From positions 1 through 64,000 of the forward strand of contig NZ_CALIIB010000107.1 in assembly GCF_938020365.1 (NCBI RefSeq): a DNA stretch of 64,000 bases. Direction: 5' to 3'. This DNA is from an uncultured Streptococcus sp. (GTDB lineage Bacteria; Bacillota; Bacilli; Lactobacillales; Streptococcaceae). Position numbers and translations under genes: made by a program. This document shows, piece after piece, positions 54,648 to 63,638 of the stretch. The notes under the pieces were generated by a model. It searched no databases, had not been told where the DNA came from, and was given only the letters and a program-made list of their open reading frames with translations. Every line of letters starts with the position of its first letter. The first letter of the stretch is position 1.

Positions 54648-55628
54648 CTATTCAAATATCATTTTCTTCTCAGAAAAGTTAATCATGACAGTCGTTCCCT
54701 GTCCTACCTGCGAAGCGATGCTAATCTGGTGCCCCAGTTCATCTGCGATTTTCTTGGACAGATAAAGCCCCAAGCCAGACGATTGCTGGGTCAAACGACC
54801 ATTATAGCCTGAAAATCCTCGCTCGAAAACCCGCAGCAAATCCGCATCCTGAATCCCCAGACCGCTGTCTTTGATATAAAGCGTATCCTCCTGAAAATAA
54901 ATTTCAATTCCGCCTTGACTGGTGTATTTCAGACTATTTGACAGCACTTGCTCCAAAATCACGACGAACCATTTCTTATCCGTGATGATGGTTCGGTCCA
55001 GATCATGCAGACTGAGGCTCAGCCCCTTTTGGATAAAGAAAATCGCGTACTTCTTGACAATCTCCTTGACCAAGTCTTCAGCATTTTCCTTTTTCAAGAC
55101 CAAATCCTCGTGGAAACTCTCCAAACGAAGATACTGCAAGACGATATTGACATAGGACTCAATCTTAAAGAGTTCTTGCTCCAGCTGGTTCTTGACCTTC
55201 TTGTCCTCAATCTCTCCGACCAGCAAGGAACTAGCCGCAATAGGTGTCTTGATCTGATGGGCCCAGAGCGTATAATAGTCCATCAGGTCATTTAACTTCT
55301 CCCTCTCCTCAATTGCACGGTTCTTCTTATCCATTTCCAAAAGAGCCAGTTTCTCAAAAAGGAGAGCCTCTAAGGCTGTCTGAGCCCGACCAGAGGCATA
55401 AAAGAGCTGGTTGCGGTATTCCTTATAGGCGCTAGCTAGATCCATTCCCAAGAAAAAGCTAGCGAGGAGAAAGGCTAAGAGCAGCTGATACTCTAGCAGA
55501 CTGCGCCCATCCTCAAAAATAAAGGCAAACATCCCCATAACCGAAAATATAACTAACAAGAGCGACAAAATAAAGCGACGGGAGTAGAGATGATGCTTCA
55601 AAAAGAAAAATTTATCCTGCATGTCCAT
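54648..55628 (-). CDS. BceS-type sensor histidine kinase
   Basis: 326 residues. Two short membrane segments (FILSLLLVIFSVMGMFAFI, LLAFLLASFFLGMDL) with almost no outside domain, as in intramembrane-sensing kinases that detect peptides through a BceAB transporter. H124 is in LWAHQIKTPI; the ATPase domain has VILEQVLSNSLKYT (N-box), IKDSGLGI (D-box) and SSGLGLYLSKKI (G-box). It overlaps the response regulator gene by 17 bases. Confidence 0.9.
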   Translation of the reverse strand: MDMQDKFFFLKHHLYSRRFILSLLLVIFSVMGMFAFIFEDGRSLLEYQLLLAFLLASFFLGMDLASAYKEYRNQLFYASGRAQTALEALLFEKLALLEMDKKNRAIEEREKLNDLMDYYTLWAHQIKTPIAASSLLVGEIEDKKVKNQLEQELFKIESYVNIVLQYLRLESFHEDLVLKKENAEDLVKEIVKKYAIFFIQKGLSLSLHDLDRTIITDKKWFVVILEQVLSNSLKYTSQGGIEIYFQEDTLYIKDSGLGIQDADLLRVFERGFSGYNGRLTQQSSGLGLYLSKKIADELGHQISIASQVGQGTTVMINFSEKKMIFE

Positions 55629-56298
55629 TGGTCAAACCATATCCTATCCCTTTTTTCGTCTCAATAAAATGCTTCAGACCGTGCTCCTCCAGCTTCTTGC
55701 GCAGGCGGGCAACATTGACGGACAAGGTATTGTCATCGATAAAGAAATCGCTGTTCCAGAGCTCCTTCATCAAGTCATCACGCGCCACGATACTACCGGA
55801 ATGCTCAAAGAGCACCCGCAAGATCTGAAATTCATTCTTGGTCAGCGTCACAAGCTCGCCCTCATAAACCAAATCCATGGATTTAAGGTTTAAAATCACG
55901 CCCTGATATTCCAAAAGGCTTTGATCCGTCCCGAACTCATACGAACGTCGCAGCAGGCCTTGAACCTTTGCCAGAAAGACATTATTGTCAAAAGGCTTGG
56001 TCACATAGTCATCTGCGCCCATATTGATGGCCATGACGATATCCATGGACTGGTCGCGCGAAGATAGAAACATAATCGGCACCGTCGAAATCTTCCGAAT
56101 TTCCTGGCACCAATGGTAGCCGTTAAAGAGAGGCAGGCCAATATCCATCAGCACCAGCTGAGGCTCCTCCTTGACAAATGTTGTCAAAACCTGCATAAAA
56201 TCCTCAATTGCCACAACCTGATAGCCCCATTGCTCCAGCATTTTTTTGATCATTTGACGGATGACCGCATCATCCTCGACCAGTAAAATCTTGTGCAT
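55612..56298 (-). CDS. BceR-type response regulator (OmpR family)
   Basis: 228 residues. Receiver domain with phospho-acceptor D52 in LVLMDIGLPLFNGYHW and K at SSRDQ...DDYVTKPF; C-terminal winged helix (LTKNEFQILRVLFEH, DNTLSVNVARLRKKLE). It probably binds the TNACA-N4-TGTAA boxes in this window. A TATAAT at 56329-56334 precedes it; the BceR-like box is not present in its own promoter. Confidence 0.92.
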   Translation of the reverse strand: MHKILLVEDDAVIRQMIKKMLEQWGYQVVAIEDFMQVLTTFVKEEPQLVLMDIGLPLFNGYHWCQEIRKISTVPIMFLSSRDQSMDIVMAINMGADDYVTKPFDNNVFLAKVQGLLRRSYEFGTDQSLLEYQGVILNLKSMDLVYEGELVTLTKNEFQILRVLFEHSGSIVARDDLMKELWNSDFFIDDNTLSVNVARLRKKLEEHGLKHFIETKKGIGYGLTNGHAG

Positions 56299-56420
56299 TG
56301 CATTTCCTCACTCATTTTTCTTACTGCTATTATATCAAATTCTCCCTTAAATCACAGAGACTTTTTTAATTTGAAATTCATTTTGTTTTCAGAAAATTTC
56401 AAGAAATTATTCAAGAAGTG

Positions 56421-56474
56421 TTGACAAAGACAGAGTAAAAAGATAAAATAACACTACATTCAGAATTGTCTGAA
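56421..56474 (+). promoter_or_regulatory. Promoter and operator-like dyad of the Nramp-family gene
   Basis: TTGACA (56421-56426), 17 bases, TAAAAT (56444-56449). A perfect dyad TTCAGA-ATTG-TCTGAA (56459-56474) covers the predicted start of transcription, a position for a repressor. Confidence 0.65.
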
Positions 56475-56503
56475 AATTCATTTTTTATAATAAGGAGATT
56501 ATT

Positions 56504-57763
56504 ATGCTAGAACAAACTCAGACATCTACTTGGCAGTCTAAACTAAAAGCCCTTGGGCCTGGGATCCTCATGGCTTCTGCTGCTGTTGGTGGCTCTCACA
56601 TTGTTTCCTCTGCCCAAGCAGGCGCCAAGTATGGCTGGGCTTTGATGGGACTGGTCATCTTGGCCAACCTCTTTAAATATCCCTTCTTCCGCTTCGGTGC
56701 TGAGTACACCTTAGAAACTGGTCACAGCTTGGTTGAAGGCTATGCCCAAAAAGGAAAAGTCTACTTAGGCATCTTCTTCGTTTTAAATGTATTCTCCGCC
56801 TTGGTCAATACAGCAGGGGTCGGGATTCTCTGTGCTGCCATTGTCGCCAGCGCCTTTCCAAATGCCCTTGGACTCAGCATTACTCAATGGTCTCTGATCC
56901 TCATCATCCTGATCTGGGCAATGCTACTCTTTGGTGGCTACAAGTTCCTTGATGGCCTTGCTAAATGGATCATGTCCGCTCTAACCTTTGCAACTGTTAT
57001 TGCGGTTATCGTTGCTATTATCAAGCATCCTGAGTACGGAGCAGACTTCGTTGAAAAGACACCTTGGCAGATGGCTGCCTTACCTTTCATCGTTTCTCTC
57101 ATGGGCTGGATGCCAGCTCCAATCGAGATTTCAGCAATCAACTCCCTCTGGACTGCTGAGAAAGGAAAATCTGTCAATATCTCTGTCACGGACGGACTTT
57201 TTGACTTTAACGTTGGCTATATCGGTACGGCCATTCTAGCCATCTTCTTCGTCGCTATGGGGGCTCTCGTCCAGTATCCAACTGGTCAGCCAGTTCAAGA
57301 TGCTGGCGCTGCCTACATCCAGCAATTCGTTGGGATGTACGCATCTGTCCTTGGTGATTGGACACGGATTCTGATTACTTTCATTGCCTTTCTCTGTATC
57401 TTCGGTACCGTTATTACCGTAATCGATGGCTATTCTCGTGTAAACGCTGAATCCCTACGCCTCCTTCTCAACGAAAAGAAGACTTCTCAAAAAAATCTGC
57501 ATATCTGGATGACAGCTACAGCCATTATCGGTGGCATTATCATCTACTTCTTCCAAGGTAGTGTAGCCCTCATGCTTCGTTTTGCTATGATTGCTTCCTT
57601 CCTGACTACTCCATTTTTTGCCCTCCTAAACTATCTCCTCGTTACAAGCGAGAATAAACATCTGAGCAAATGGCTAAAAGGTCTTTCCATCCTTGGTTTG
57701 ATCTTCCTCTTTGGCTTCGCCTTATTCTTTATCTACGCCATCCTCATCGGTAAGGCTTACTAG
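56504..57763 (+). CDS. Divergent Nramp-family transporter
   Basis: 419 residues, 11 membrane segments. The overall pattern is Nramp-like (LGPGILMASAAVGGSHIVSSAQAGA...FKYPFFRFGAEY), but the canonical metal-binding DPGN of segment 1 is replaced by AVGGS and the MPH of segment 6 by MPAP. Divalent-metal transport as in MntH is therefore doubtful; the substrate is unknown. It is divergent from the bceRS operon and ends in a strong terminator. Confidence 0.8.
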   Translation: MLEQTQTSTWQSKLKALGPGILMASAAVGGSHIVSSAQAGAKYGWALMGLVILANLFKYPFFRFGAEYTLETGHSLVEGYAQKGKVYLGIFFVLNVFSALVNTAGVGILCAAIVASAFPNALGLSITQWSLILIILIWAMLLFGGYKFLDGLAKWIMSALTFATVIAVIVAIIKHPEYGADFVEKTPWQMAALPFIVSLMGWMPAPIEISAINSLWTAEKGKSVNISVTDGLFDFNVGYIGTAILAIFFVAMGALVQYPTGQPVQDAGAAYIQQFVGMYASVLGDWTRILITFIAFLCIFGTVITVIDGYSRVNAESLRLLLNEKKTSQKNLHIWMTATAIIGGIIIYFFQGSVALMLRFAMIASFLTTPFFALLNYLLVTSENKHLSKWLKGLSILGLIFLFGFALFFIYAILIGKAY

Positions 57764-57766
57764 ATC

Positions 57767-57820
57767 AAAAGAGCTGGAAATTCTGAAGAATATCTTCAGG
57801 TTTCCGCTCTTTTCTTTTTT
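57767..57820 (+). terminator. Terminator after the Nramp-family gene
   Basis: AAAAGAGC...GCTCTTTT with an inner CTGAAGA/TCTTCAG, followed by CTTTTTT. Confidence 0.8.
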
Positions 57821-57882
57821 CCTTTCTGACAACCTGCCCCACTTATGCTATACTGGAAGAAGATAGAATATTGGAGATAAAT

Positions 57883-59109
57883 ATGGGAATAATTTTTGAT
57901 TACCTAGACCAAGTAGCTTACGATAGTATCTACGAGACCCCCTTTAATGAACTGGATATGCTGATGCTGACGGAAATAACTTATCTGCCTTTTGACCAGA
58001 TTGTATCTGATCAGATGTCCCCTGATTGTACTTGCCGCTTGTTTGAAGCTGCTGAAAAACTGCCCCAAGATTTGTCCATGTTGGTTACTAAAAATCGCTT
58101 GAAACTTTTAGAAAAGATAACTAGCTCAACTCGCTTCAAAAATATTAAGCTCATGGGCTATGTCAATGATATTGATCCTGATGTCCAAAAGCAGTTTGCA
58201 GCTATGATTTTCAAAATCAAGCCTGAGACCTATGTCCTGACCTTCCGCGGAACTGATGATTCCATTATTGGCTGGAAAGAGGACTTCCACATGACTTATA
58301 TGGATCAGGTACCAGCTCAAAAAACGGCGGTCAATTATCTGCGAAAAGCCATGGATGCTCTGCCTGGTCAGTTCATCCTGACTGGTCACTCAAAGGGCGG
58401 AAATCTAGCCTCCTACGCTGCTAGTCAGATCGAGCCAGAATATCAAGAGCGGATTCAGATCATTTACAGCTATGATGCCCCTGGACTGAATCACTCGGTC
58501 ATCACCAGTCAAGGCTACCAAACTATTTCAGACAAGATAAAGCGCTACATTCCGCAAGGCTCTATCGTCGGAATGATGCTCGAAACACCTAAGCAGGCTC
58601 AGATTGTCAAAAGTACAGCTATCGGCGGTCTGGCCCAGCACGATACCTTCACTTGGCAGATTGCTGACCATACTTTTATCCTGCTGGACAACCTCAATCC
58701 AGACAGCCTTCAAGTAGATAAAACTCTGAAAAACTGGGTAGATAGCGTTTCTGATGAGGAATTAAAAGACTTTTTCGATCTCTTTTTCGGCCTCATCCTG
58801 GATGCTGGTATCAGCTCTATCAATGACCTCACCAAGCTGGAAAATTTCAACAAAATCTTGGCTGTTTTTGAAAATGCCAATGCTCTCACAGATGAGGAGC
58901 GGGATATGCTGACGCGATTAGCCAAACTGCTGGTAGACATGCGCTACCAGTCTTGGAAGGACGACATGAACCTGCTGAAGCCTGCAGAAATCCAAAAAGA
59001 AATCCGAGAAAACATTTCTCAGTTGGTCAATCAGCTCCCTTTTGTCAATACTGAAAAGCCAAAGGAAGAGACCCCTGACACTACTGAAGAAGATACTTTG
59101 CTCTCTTAA
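57883..59109 (+). CDS. Mbeg1-like alpha/beta-hydrolase (DUF2974)
   Basis: 408 residues from the ATG at 57883 (GGAG 6 bases upstream). It has the lipase-type nucleophile elbow TGHSKGGNLA (Ser), preceded by YVLTFRGTDDSIIGWKEDFH, and a conserved His likely in the later AQHDTFTWQIADH. This family is annotated as Mbeg1-like in Firmicutes. No signal peptide, so it is cytosolic. Substrate unknown. Single-gene unit. Confidence 0.85.
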   Translation: MGIIFDYLDQVAYDSIYETPFNELDMLMLTEITYLPFDQIVSDQMSPDCTCRLFEAAEKLPQDLSMLVTKNRLKLLEKITSSTRFKNIKLMGYVNDIDPDVQKQFAAMIFKIKPETYVLTFRGTDDSIIGWKEDFHMTYMDQVPAQKTAVNYLRKAMDALPGQFILTGHSKGGNLASYAASQIEPEYQERIQIIYSYDAPGLNHSVITSQGYQTISDKIKRYIPQGSIVGMMLETPKQAQIVKSTAIGGLAQHDTFTWQIADHTFILLDNLNPDSLQVDKTLKNWVDSVSDEELKDFFDLFFGLILDAGISSINDLTKLENFNKILAVFENANALTDEERDMLTRLAKLLVDMRYQSWKDDMNLLKPAEIQKEIRENISQLVNQLPFVNTEKPKEETPDTTEEDTLLS

Positions 59110-59152
59110 ATATGGGTATATCAAAGCCTAGCTAATTATAACCACCCGTCTA

Positions 59153-59207
59153 TGAACCGCACCCCAAAAGTTAGATTTTTTATGTCTAACTTTTGGGGTG
59201 CGGTTCA
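59153..59207. repeat. Perfect 23-bp inverted repeat
   Basis: TGAACCGCACCCCAAAAGTT (plus AGA) and its exact complement surround a 9-base loop. It resembles terminal sequence of a streptococcal IS3-family element, left without a transposase; it could also act as a transcript end for the hydrolase gene. Confidence 0.7.
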
Positions 59208-59267
59208 GTAGGAGGGTATTTTTCTCGAACTTAGCGGTGCAAGATGGATTAATAGTCACATAAATAT

Positions 59268-59308
59268 AAAAATTCGAGAGTAAAATTAATTTTTATTCTC
59301 GAATTTTA
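59268..59308 (-). terminator. Bidirectional terminator
   Basis: AAAATTCGAGAG...TTCTCGAATTTT stem with A/T runs on both sides, 2 bases after the stop of the minus-strand gene. Confidence 0.7.
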
Positions 59309-59310
59309 TC

Positions 59311-60438
59311 TTACTGAAGGGCATTAGAAAAATTTTCCACAAACTCTTTTAAGTCATCTCTATAATTTTTCAAAAATTGAATCAAGTCTGATTTACCAAC
59401 TATTTTCATATCTTTTATTTTATTGTATTGCTTTCTCTGCTCTTCAAAACCTTGTTCATACTGTTTTCTCATCATTTGAAATGTAGTCTCGTCATATAAA
59501 ACAGTACCTTTGATAGCATTTTCATATTGAGCCATATAGTCATCTAAAATTTTTTGGTACATAGTCAAATAATCTCCATAGGTTTGAATTGACTCAATTG
59601 TCTCATCAGAGACATCTTGTGGTGAAAACACCTGATTTGACTCAGACGAACCATTTGTAGTAACTGATGATGGAGAGGTTAGAAGACCAGTTTCATTCTT
59701 ATCGGGCAGTTTTACAGAAGAGATAATATTCTCAAATATTTTTGAATATTCTTTATCAAAAGATTTTGAAGTTGCAAGAACAAAAGTGATCAGTAAATCG
59801 TTATGAGTTAGCGATACAAGTTTTCCCTCTTTTTTACCTTTTACATTCATAATAATATCCCAAGAAAATGCAGGATGGCCATTAACCATCATCTTACTTT
59901 CACTAGTTTCTATGACATCCGTATTATTATTTTCGAATCCTTCAATGAAATCTTTTCTGATTTCTGTATTTTCCAAAGAAATATTATCCCTAGAATCAAC
60001 TGATACTAGAAATAAACTTCCCTCTTCAGGATAAAAATATATAATCTTTTCATTACTATTCGAGGTTGCCCTCTTCCAAGTGCTCGGAACAGAAAAATTA
60101 ATGTCCTTAAAAGTCAGCTCTGTCATTTCTTCTTGACTAGAAGATTCTTTATTCCCTTCGTCCTCATTTGTTTGGCTCTGAATTACTTGATGTTTTTCTT
60201 GATGATAAACATCGCCCATTAAGTAAGCCATAGGGATAGAGACGATGGAAAGGATAAGACCTATAACAGCTAGAAGTTTTTGCGATACCGTTTTCTGTGA
60301 CAGGTATAAAATCCCGCATACAAATCCCAGAAGGGCTAGAAGAAGAGATAAAGTACGCATGCTATTTAGACAAGCTATTAACAAAGCCATAGCTCCTAAA
60401 ATTGTTGATACCAAAGCCAATTTTTCTTTTTTCATCAT
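59311..60438 (-). CDS. Membrane protein with extracellular domain, unrecognised
   Basis: 375 residues. Three N-terminal hydrophobic stretches (ALVSTILGAMALLIAC, LSLLLALLGFVCGILYL, LLAVIGLILSIVSIPMAYLMG) precede a soluble part that should face outside (Ser/Glu-rich linker, then INFSVPSTWKRATSNSNEKI...). The C-terminal part is helical. I recognise no enzyme motif. Its promoter contains an 11-unit TA repeat between -35 and -10. Confidence 0.7.
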   Translation of the reverse strand: MMKKEKLALVSTILGAMALLIACLNSMRTLSLLLALLGFVCGILYLSQKTVSQKLLAVIGLILSIVSIPMAYLMGDVYHQEKHQVIQSQTNEDEGNKESSSQEEMTELTFKDINFSVPSTWKRATSNSNEKIIYFYPEEGSLFLVSVDSRDNISLENTEIRKDFIEGFENNNTDVIETSESKMMVNGHPAFSWDIIMNVKGKKEGKLVSLTHNDLLITFVLATSKSFDKEYSKIFENIISSVKLPDKNETGLLTSPSSVTTNGSSESNQVFSPQDVSDETIESIQTYGDYLTMYQKILDDYMAQYENAIKGTVLYDETTFQMMRKQYEQGFEEQRKQYNKIKDMKIVGKSDLIQFLKNYRDDLKEFVENFSNALQ

Positions 60439-60465
60439 TTAACTCCTAGAACCTTTTCATTAGGT

Positions 60466-60500
60466 ATTATATATATATATATATATATATGAATTGTCAA
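60466..60500 (-). promoter_or_regulatory. Promoter with (TA)11 tract in the spacer
   Basis: Minus strand: consensus TTGACA (60495-60500) and TATAAT (60466-60471) are separated by 23 bases consisting mostly of the alternating TA tract (60469-60490). TATATA at the optimal 17-base distance lies inside the tract. Spacing would change by 2 with each slipped unit. Confidence 0.7.
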
Positions 60501-60521
60501 GTGTTTTTTAAAAATTATTCA

Positions 60522-60549
60522 CAAAAAATCCCAGCATATTGCTGGGATT
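60522..60549 (-). terminator. Terminator after metG
   Basis: Minus strand: AATCCCAGC-N4-GCTGGGATT followed by TTTTTT. Confidence 0.85.
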
Positions 60550-60612
60550 CATTACTAATTATGTTGGTTTGCTAATCAACATTTCCTATTATAGAAATTG
60601 TTCTAAATAACA

Positions 60613-62610
60613 TTACCCAATCAAACTTCCATTTGGGACTTTCTCGTCCACAGTTAGGAGAGTCAGTTGGTCGCCGTGCTCGGCTGAGAGGATCATACCT
60701 TGACTGATGCGGCCCATCATTTTGCGCGGTTTGAGGTTGGCCACAATTTGGACTTTCTTACCGACCAGTTCTTGCTCGTTTGGATAGTATTTAGCAATAC
60801 CAGAGAGGATTTGACGGTCTTCGCCGTCTCCTGCATCCAAGCGGAACTGGAGCAGCTTGTCAGAGCCTTCAACTTTAGAAACTTCTTTGACTTCTGCGAC
60901 ACGGATTTCTACCTTATCAAAGTCGTCAAATTTGATTTCCTTGCGGTTAAGTTTAAGCTCCACTTCTTCGGGCTTCCATTCTTTTTCAACCGCAGGTTTG
61001 TTGCCTTCCATTTGTTCCTTGATATAGGCAATTTCTTCTTCCATATCCAGACGTGGGAAGATTGGCGTTCCTTTTTCTACAACTGTCAGACCTGCTGGGA
61101 GCTGGTCAATTGCTAGGTTTTCCAACGAAACTGCTTGAGGCAAGCCCAGTTGACTGAGAACAGCCTTGCTGGTTTCCATCATAAACGGCTCAATCATATG
61201 GGCAACAACACGGAGGCTGGCTGCCAAGTGGCTCATGACTGCTGCCAGTTCTTTGACCTTGGCTTTATCTTTTGCCAGAACCCAAGGAGCGGTCTCATCG
61301 ATATATTTATTGGTGCGGGAGATGAGCGTCCAGACTGCTTCTAAGGCGCGTGGGTAATCAACTGCATCCATGTGTTTGTAGTAGTCAGCGATGGATTGGG
61401 CTGCCACTTGAGCCAGAGCACCATCAAAGTCTGTTACATTTTCTTCATAGGCCGGCACTTGACCGTCAAAGTACTTGTTAATCATGGAAACAGTTCGGTT
61501 GAGCAGGTTTCCAAGGTCGTTGGCTAGCTCATAGTTGATACGGCCAACATAATCTTCTGGTGTGAAGGTTCCATCAGATCCAACCGGAAGACTGCGCATG
61601 AGGTAATAGCGCAAAGCATCCAAGCCATAGCGTTCGACCAGCATTTCAGGATAGATCACGTTTCCTTTAGACTTAGACATCTTGCCATCCTTCATGACAA
61701 ACCAACCATGGCCAATCAAACGTTCTGGTAATTTCACATCCAACATCATAAGGAGGACTGGCCAGTAGATGGAGTGGAAACGAAGGATGTCTTTCCCAAC
61801 CATGTGGAAGACTGTTCCGTTCCAGAACTTATCAAAGTTACCGTGCTCATCTTGACCGTAACCAAGAGCAGTCACATAGTTGAGCAGGGCATCGAACCAA
61901 ACATAGACAACATGTCTTGGATTAGATGGCACAGGCACGCCCCAAGTAAAGGTTGTACGAGAAACTGCCAAATCTTCCAGGCCCGGCTCGATAAAGTTTT
62001 TCAGCATTTCATTGAGACGGCCGTCTGGCGTAATGAAGTCAGGATGAGATTTGAAAAATTCTACCAAGCGGTCTTGGTACTTGCTGAGACGGAGGAAGTA
62101 AGACTCTTCTGAAACCCACTCCACTTCATGTCCAGATGGCGCAATTCCGCCCGTTACATTTCCAGCTTCATCACGGAAAACTTCAGCCAGCTGGCTTTCA
62201 GTGAAGAATTCCTCATCAGATACAGAATACCAACCTGAATATTCACCCAAGTAGATATCATCTTGAGCTAAGAGACGTTCAAAGACATCAGCCACAATCT
62301 TTTCATGGTAGTCATCGGTCGTTCGGATAAATTTATCATACGAAATGTCCAGCAGTTTCCAGAGTTCCTTGACCCCAACTGCCATACCATCGACGTAAGC
62401 TTGAGGACTGATACCAGCTTCCTCAGCTTTTTGCTGGATTTTTTGACCGTGCTCATCAAGACCAGTCAGATAGAAAACATCATAGCCCATGAGACGCTTG
62501 TAGCGAGCCAAGACGTCGCAGGCAATGGTCGTATAGGCAGACCCGATATGGAGCTTGCCAGACGGGTAATAAATAGGTGTCGTAATATAAAACGATTGTT
62601 TTGTAGTCAT
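60613..62610 (-). CDS. metG: Methionyl-tRNA synthetase
   Basis: 665 residues. HIGH region [17 protein letters not shown] region GKMSKSKGN, and a C-terminal tRNA-binding (OB-fold) domain [14 protein letters not shown]...[17 protein letters not shown]. Attaches methionine to tRNA-Met; it lacks the zinc-knuckle cysteines of the E. coli type, as usual in Firmicutes. Single-gene unit with its own terminator. Confidence 0.97.
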   Translation of the reverse strand: MTTKQSFYITTPIYYPSGKLHIGSAYTTIACDVLARYKRLMGYDVFYLTGLDEHGQKIQQKAEEAGISPQAYVDGMAVGVKELWKLLDISYDKFIRTTDDYHEKIVADVFERLLAQDDIYLGEYSGWYSVSDEEFFTESQLAEVFRDEAGNVTGGIAPSGHEVEWVSEESYFLRLSKYQDRLVEFFKSHPDFITPDGRLNEMLKNFIEPGLEDLAVSRTTFTWGVPVPSNPRHVVYVWFDALLNYVTALGYGQDEHGNFDKFWNGTVFHMVGKDILRFHSIYWPVLLMMLDVKLPERLIGHGWFVMKDGKMSKSKGNVIYPEMLVERYGLDALRYYLMRSLPVGSDGTFTPEDYVGRINYELANDLGNLLNRTVSMINKYFDGQVPAYEENVTDFDGALAQVAAQSIADYYKHMDAVDYPRALEAVWTLISRTNKYIDETAPWVLAKDKAKVKELAAVMSHLAASLRVVAHMIEPFMMETSKAVLSQLGLPQAVSLENLAIDQLPAGLTVVEKGTPIFPRLDMEEEIAYIKEQMEGNKPAVEKEWKPEEVELKLNRKEIKFDDFDKVEIRVAEVKEVSKVEGSDKLLQFRLDAGDGEDRQILSGIAKYYPNEQELVGKKVQIVANLKPRKMMGRISQGMILSAEHGDQLTLLTVDEKVPNGSLIG

Positions 62611-62755
62611 TTTTTAATCCTTTCAAGGCTAATGAAACCTTTTTTGATAACACTTCATTATATCATATTTCCTAGCGATTGAAAGAGGGGACTCCTCCTT
62701 CTTCTAGCCTTTTTGTAGCTTTACAATCACTTTGCTATAAATCAACTCTATCTTT

Positions 62756-62764
62756 TGGTATAAT
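62756..62764 (+). promoter_or_regulatory. Extended -10 promoter of exoA
   Basis: TTGGTATAAT (TG-N-TATAAT extended -10), no clear -35; 35 bases before the exoA start. Confidence 0.5.
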
Positions 62765-62799
62765 AAACTCAGGAAATTTCTACTAGAAAAGGACATTTT

Positions 62800-63627
62800 A
62801 TGAAACTCATTTCTTGGAACATTGACTCTCTCAACGCTGCCTTAACCAGTGATTCTGCCCGCGCTCAGCTCTCTCAGGCTGTCCTTCGGACCTTGCAAGC
62901 AGAAAATGCGGATATCATCGCTATTCAGGAAACGAAGCTTTCCGCTAAAGGACCGACTAAAAAACATCTTGAGATTTTAGAAGACCTCTTCCCAGGCTAT
63001 GAAAACACTTGGCGCTCCTCTCAAGAGCCAGCCCGCAAAGGCTATGCTGGAACTATGTTTCTCTACAAAAAAGAACTGACACCAATCGTGACCTTCCCAG
63101 AAATCGGTGCTCCGTCAACCATGGATGCTGAAGGTCGCATCATTACGCTGGAATTTGACGACTTCTTCGTCACTCAGGTCTATACGCCTAATGCTGGCGA
63201 TGGCCTCAAACGCTTGGAAGAACGTCAGGTCTGGGATGTCAAATACGCTGAATACTTGGCATCACTGGATGAACAAAAACCAGTCCTCGCAACTGGAGAC
63301 TACAATGTAGCTCACAAGGAAATCGACTTGGCCAATCCAGCCAGCAACCGCCGTTCACCAGGCTTTACCGATGAAGAGCGTGCCGGTTTCACTAACCTAC
63401 TGGCTAAAGGCTTTACCGATACCTTCCGCCACTTGCACGGCGATATCCCTAACCAATACACTTGGTGGGCGCAGCGCAGCAAGACTTCTAAAATCAACAA
63501 CACAGGATGGAGAATCGACTACTGGCTGACCAGCAATCGCGTGGCTGACAAGGTGATCAAGTCTGATATGATTGACTCTGGTGCACGGCAAGACCACACT
63601 CCGATTGTCATGGAAATTGAACTTTAA
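62800..63627 (+). CDS. exoA: Exodeoxyribonuclease III (ExoA-type)
   Basis: 275-residue Mg-dependent AP endonuclease/3'-phosphatase of base-excision repair. Motifs: ISWNIDSLNA, IIAIQETKLS (Glu metal ligand), TGDYNVAHKEIDLANP, WRIDYWLTS and SGARQDHTPIVMEIEL (Asp-His). Length normal. A VOC-family gene follows 11 bases later. Confidence 0.96.
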   Translation: MKLISWNIDSLNAALTSDSARAQLSQAVLRTLQAENADIIAIQETKLSAKGPTKKHLEILEDLFPGYENTWRSSQEPARKGYAGTMFLYKKELTPIVTFPEIGAPSTMDAEGRIITLEFDDFFVTQVYTPNAGDGLKRLEERQVWDVKYAEYLASLDEQKPVLATGDYNVAHKEIDLANPASNRRSPGFTDEERAGFTNLLAKGFTDTFRHLHGDIPNQYTWWAQRSKTSKINNTGWRIDYWLTSNRVADKVIKSDMIDSGARQDHTPIVMEIEL

Positions 63628-63638
63628 GGAGGAATCCG

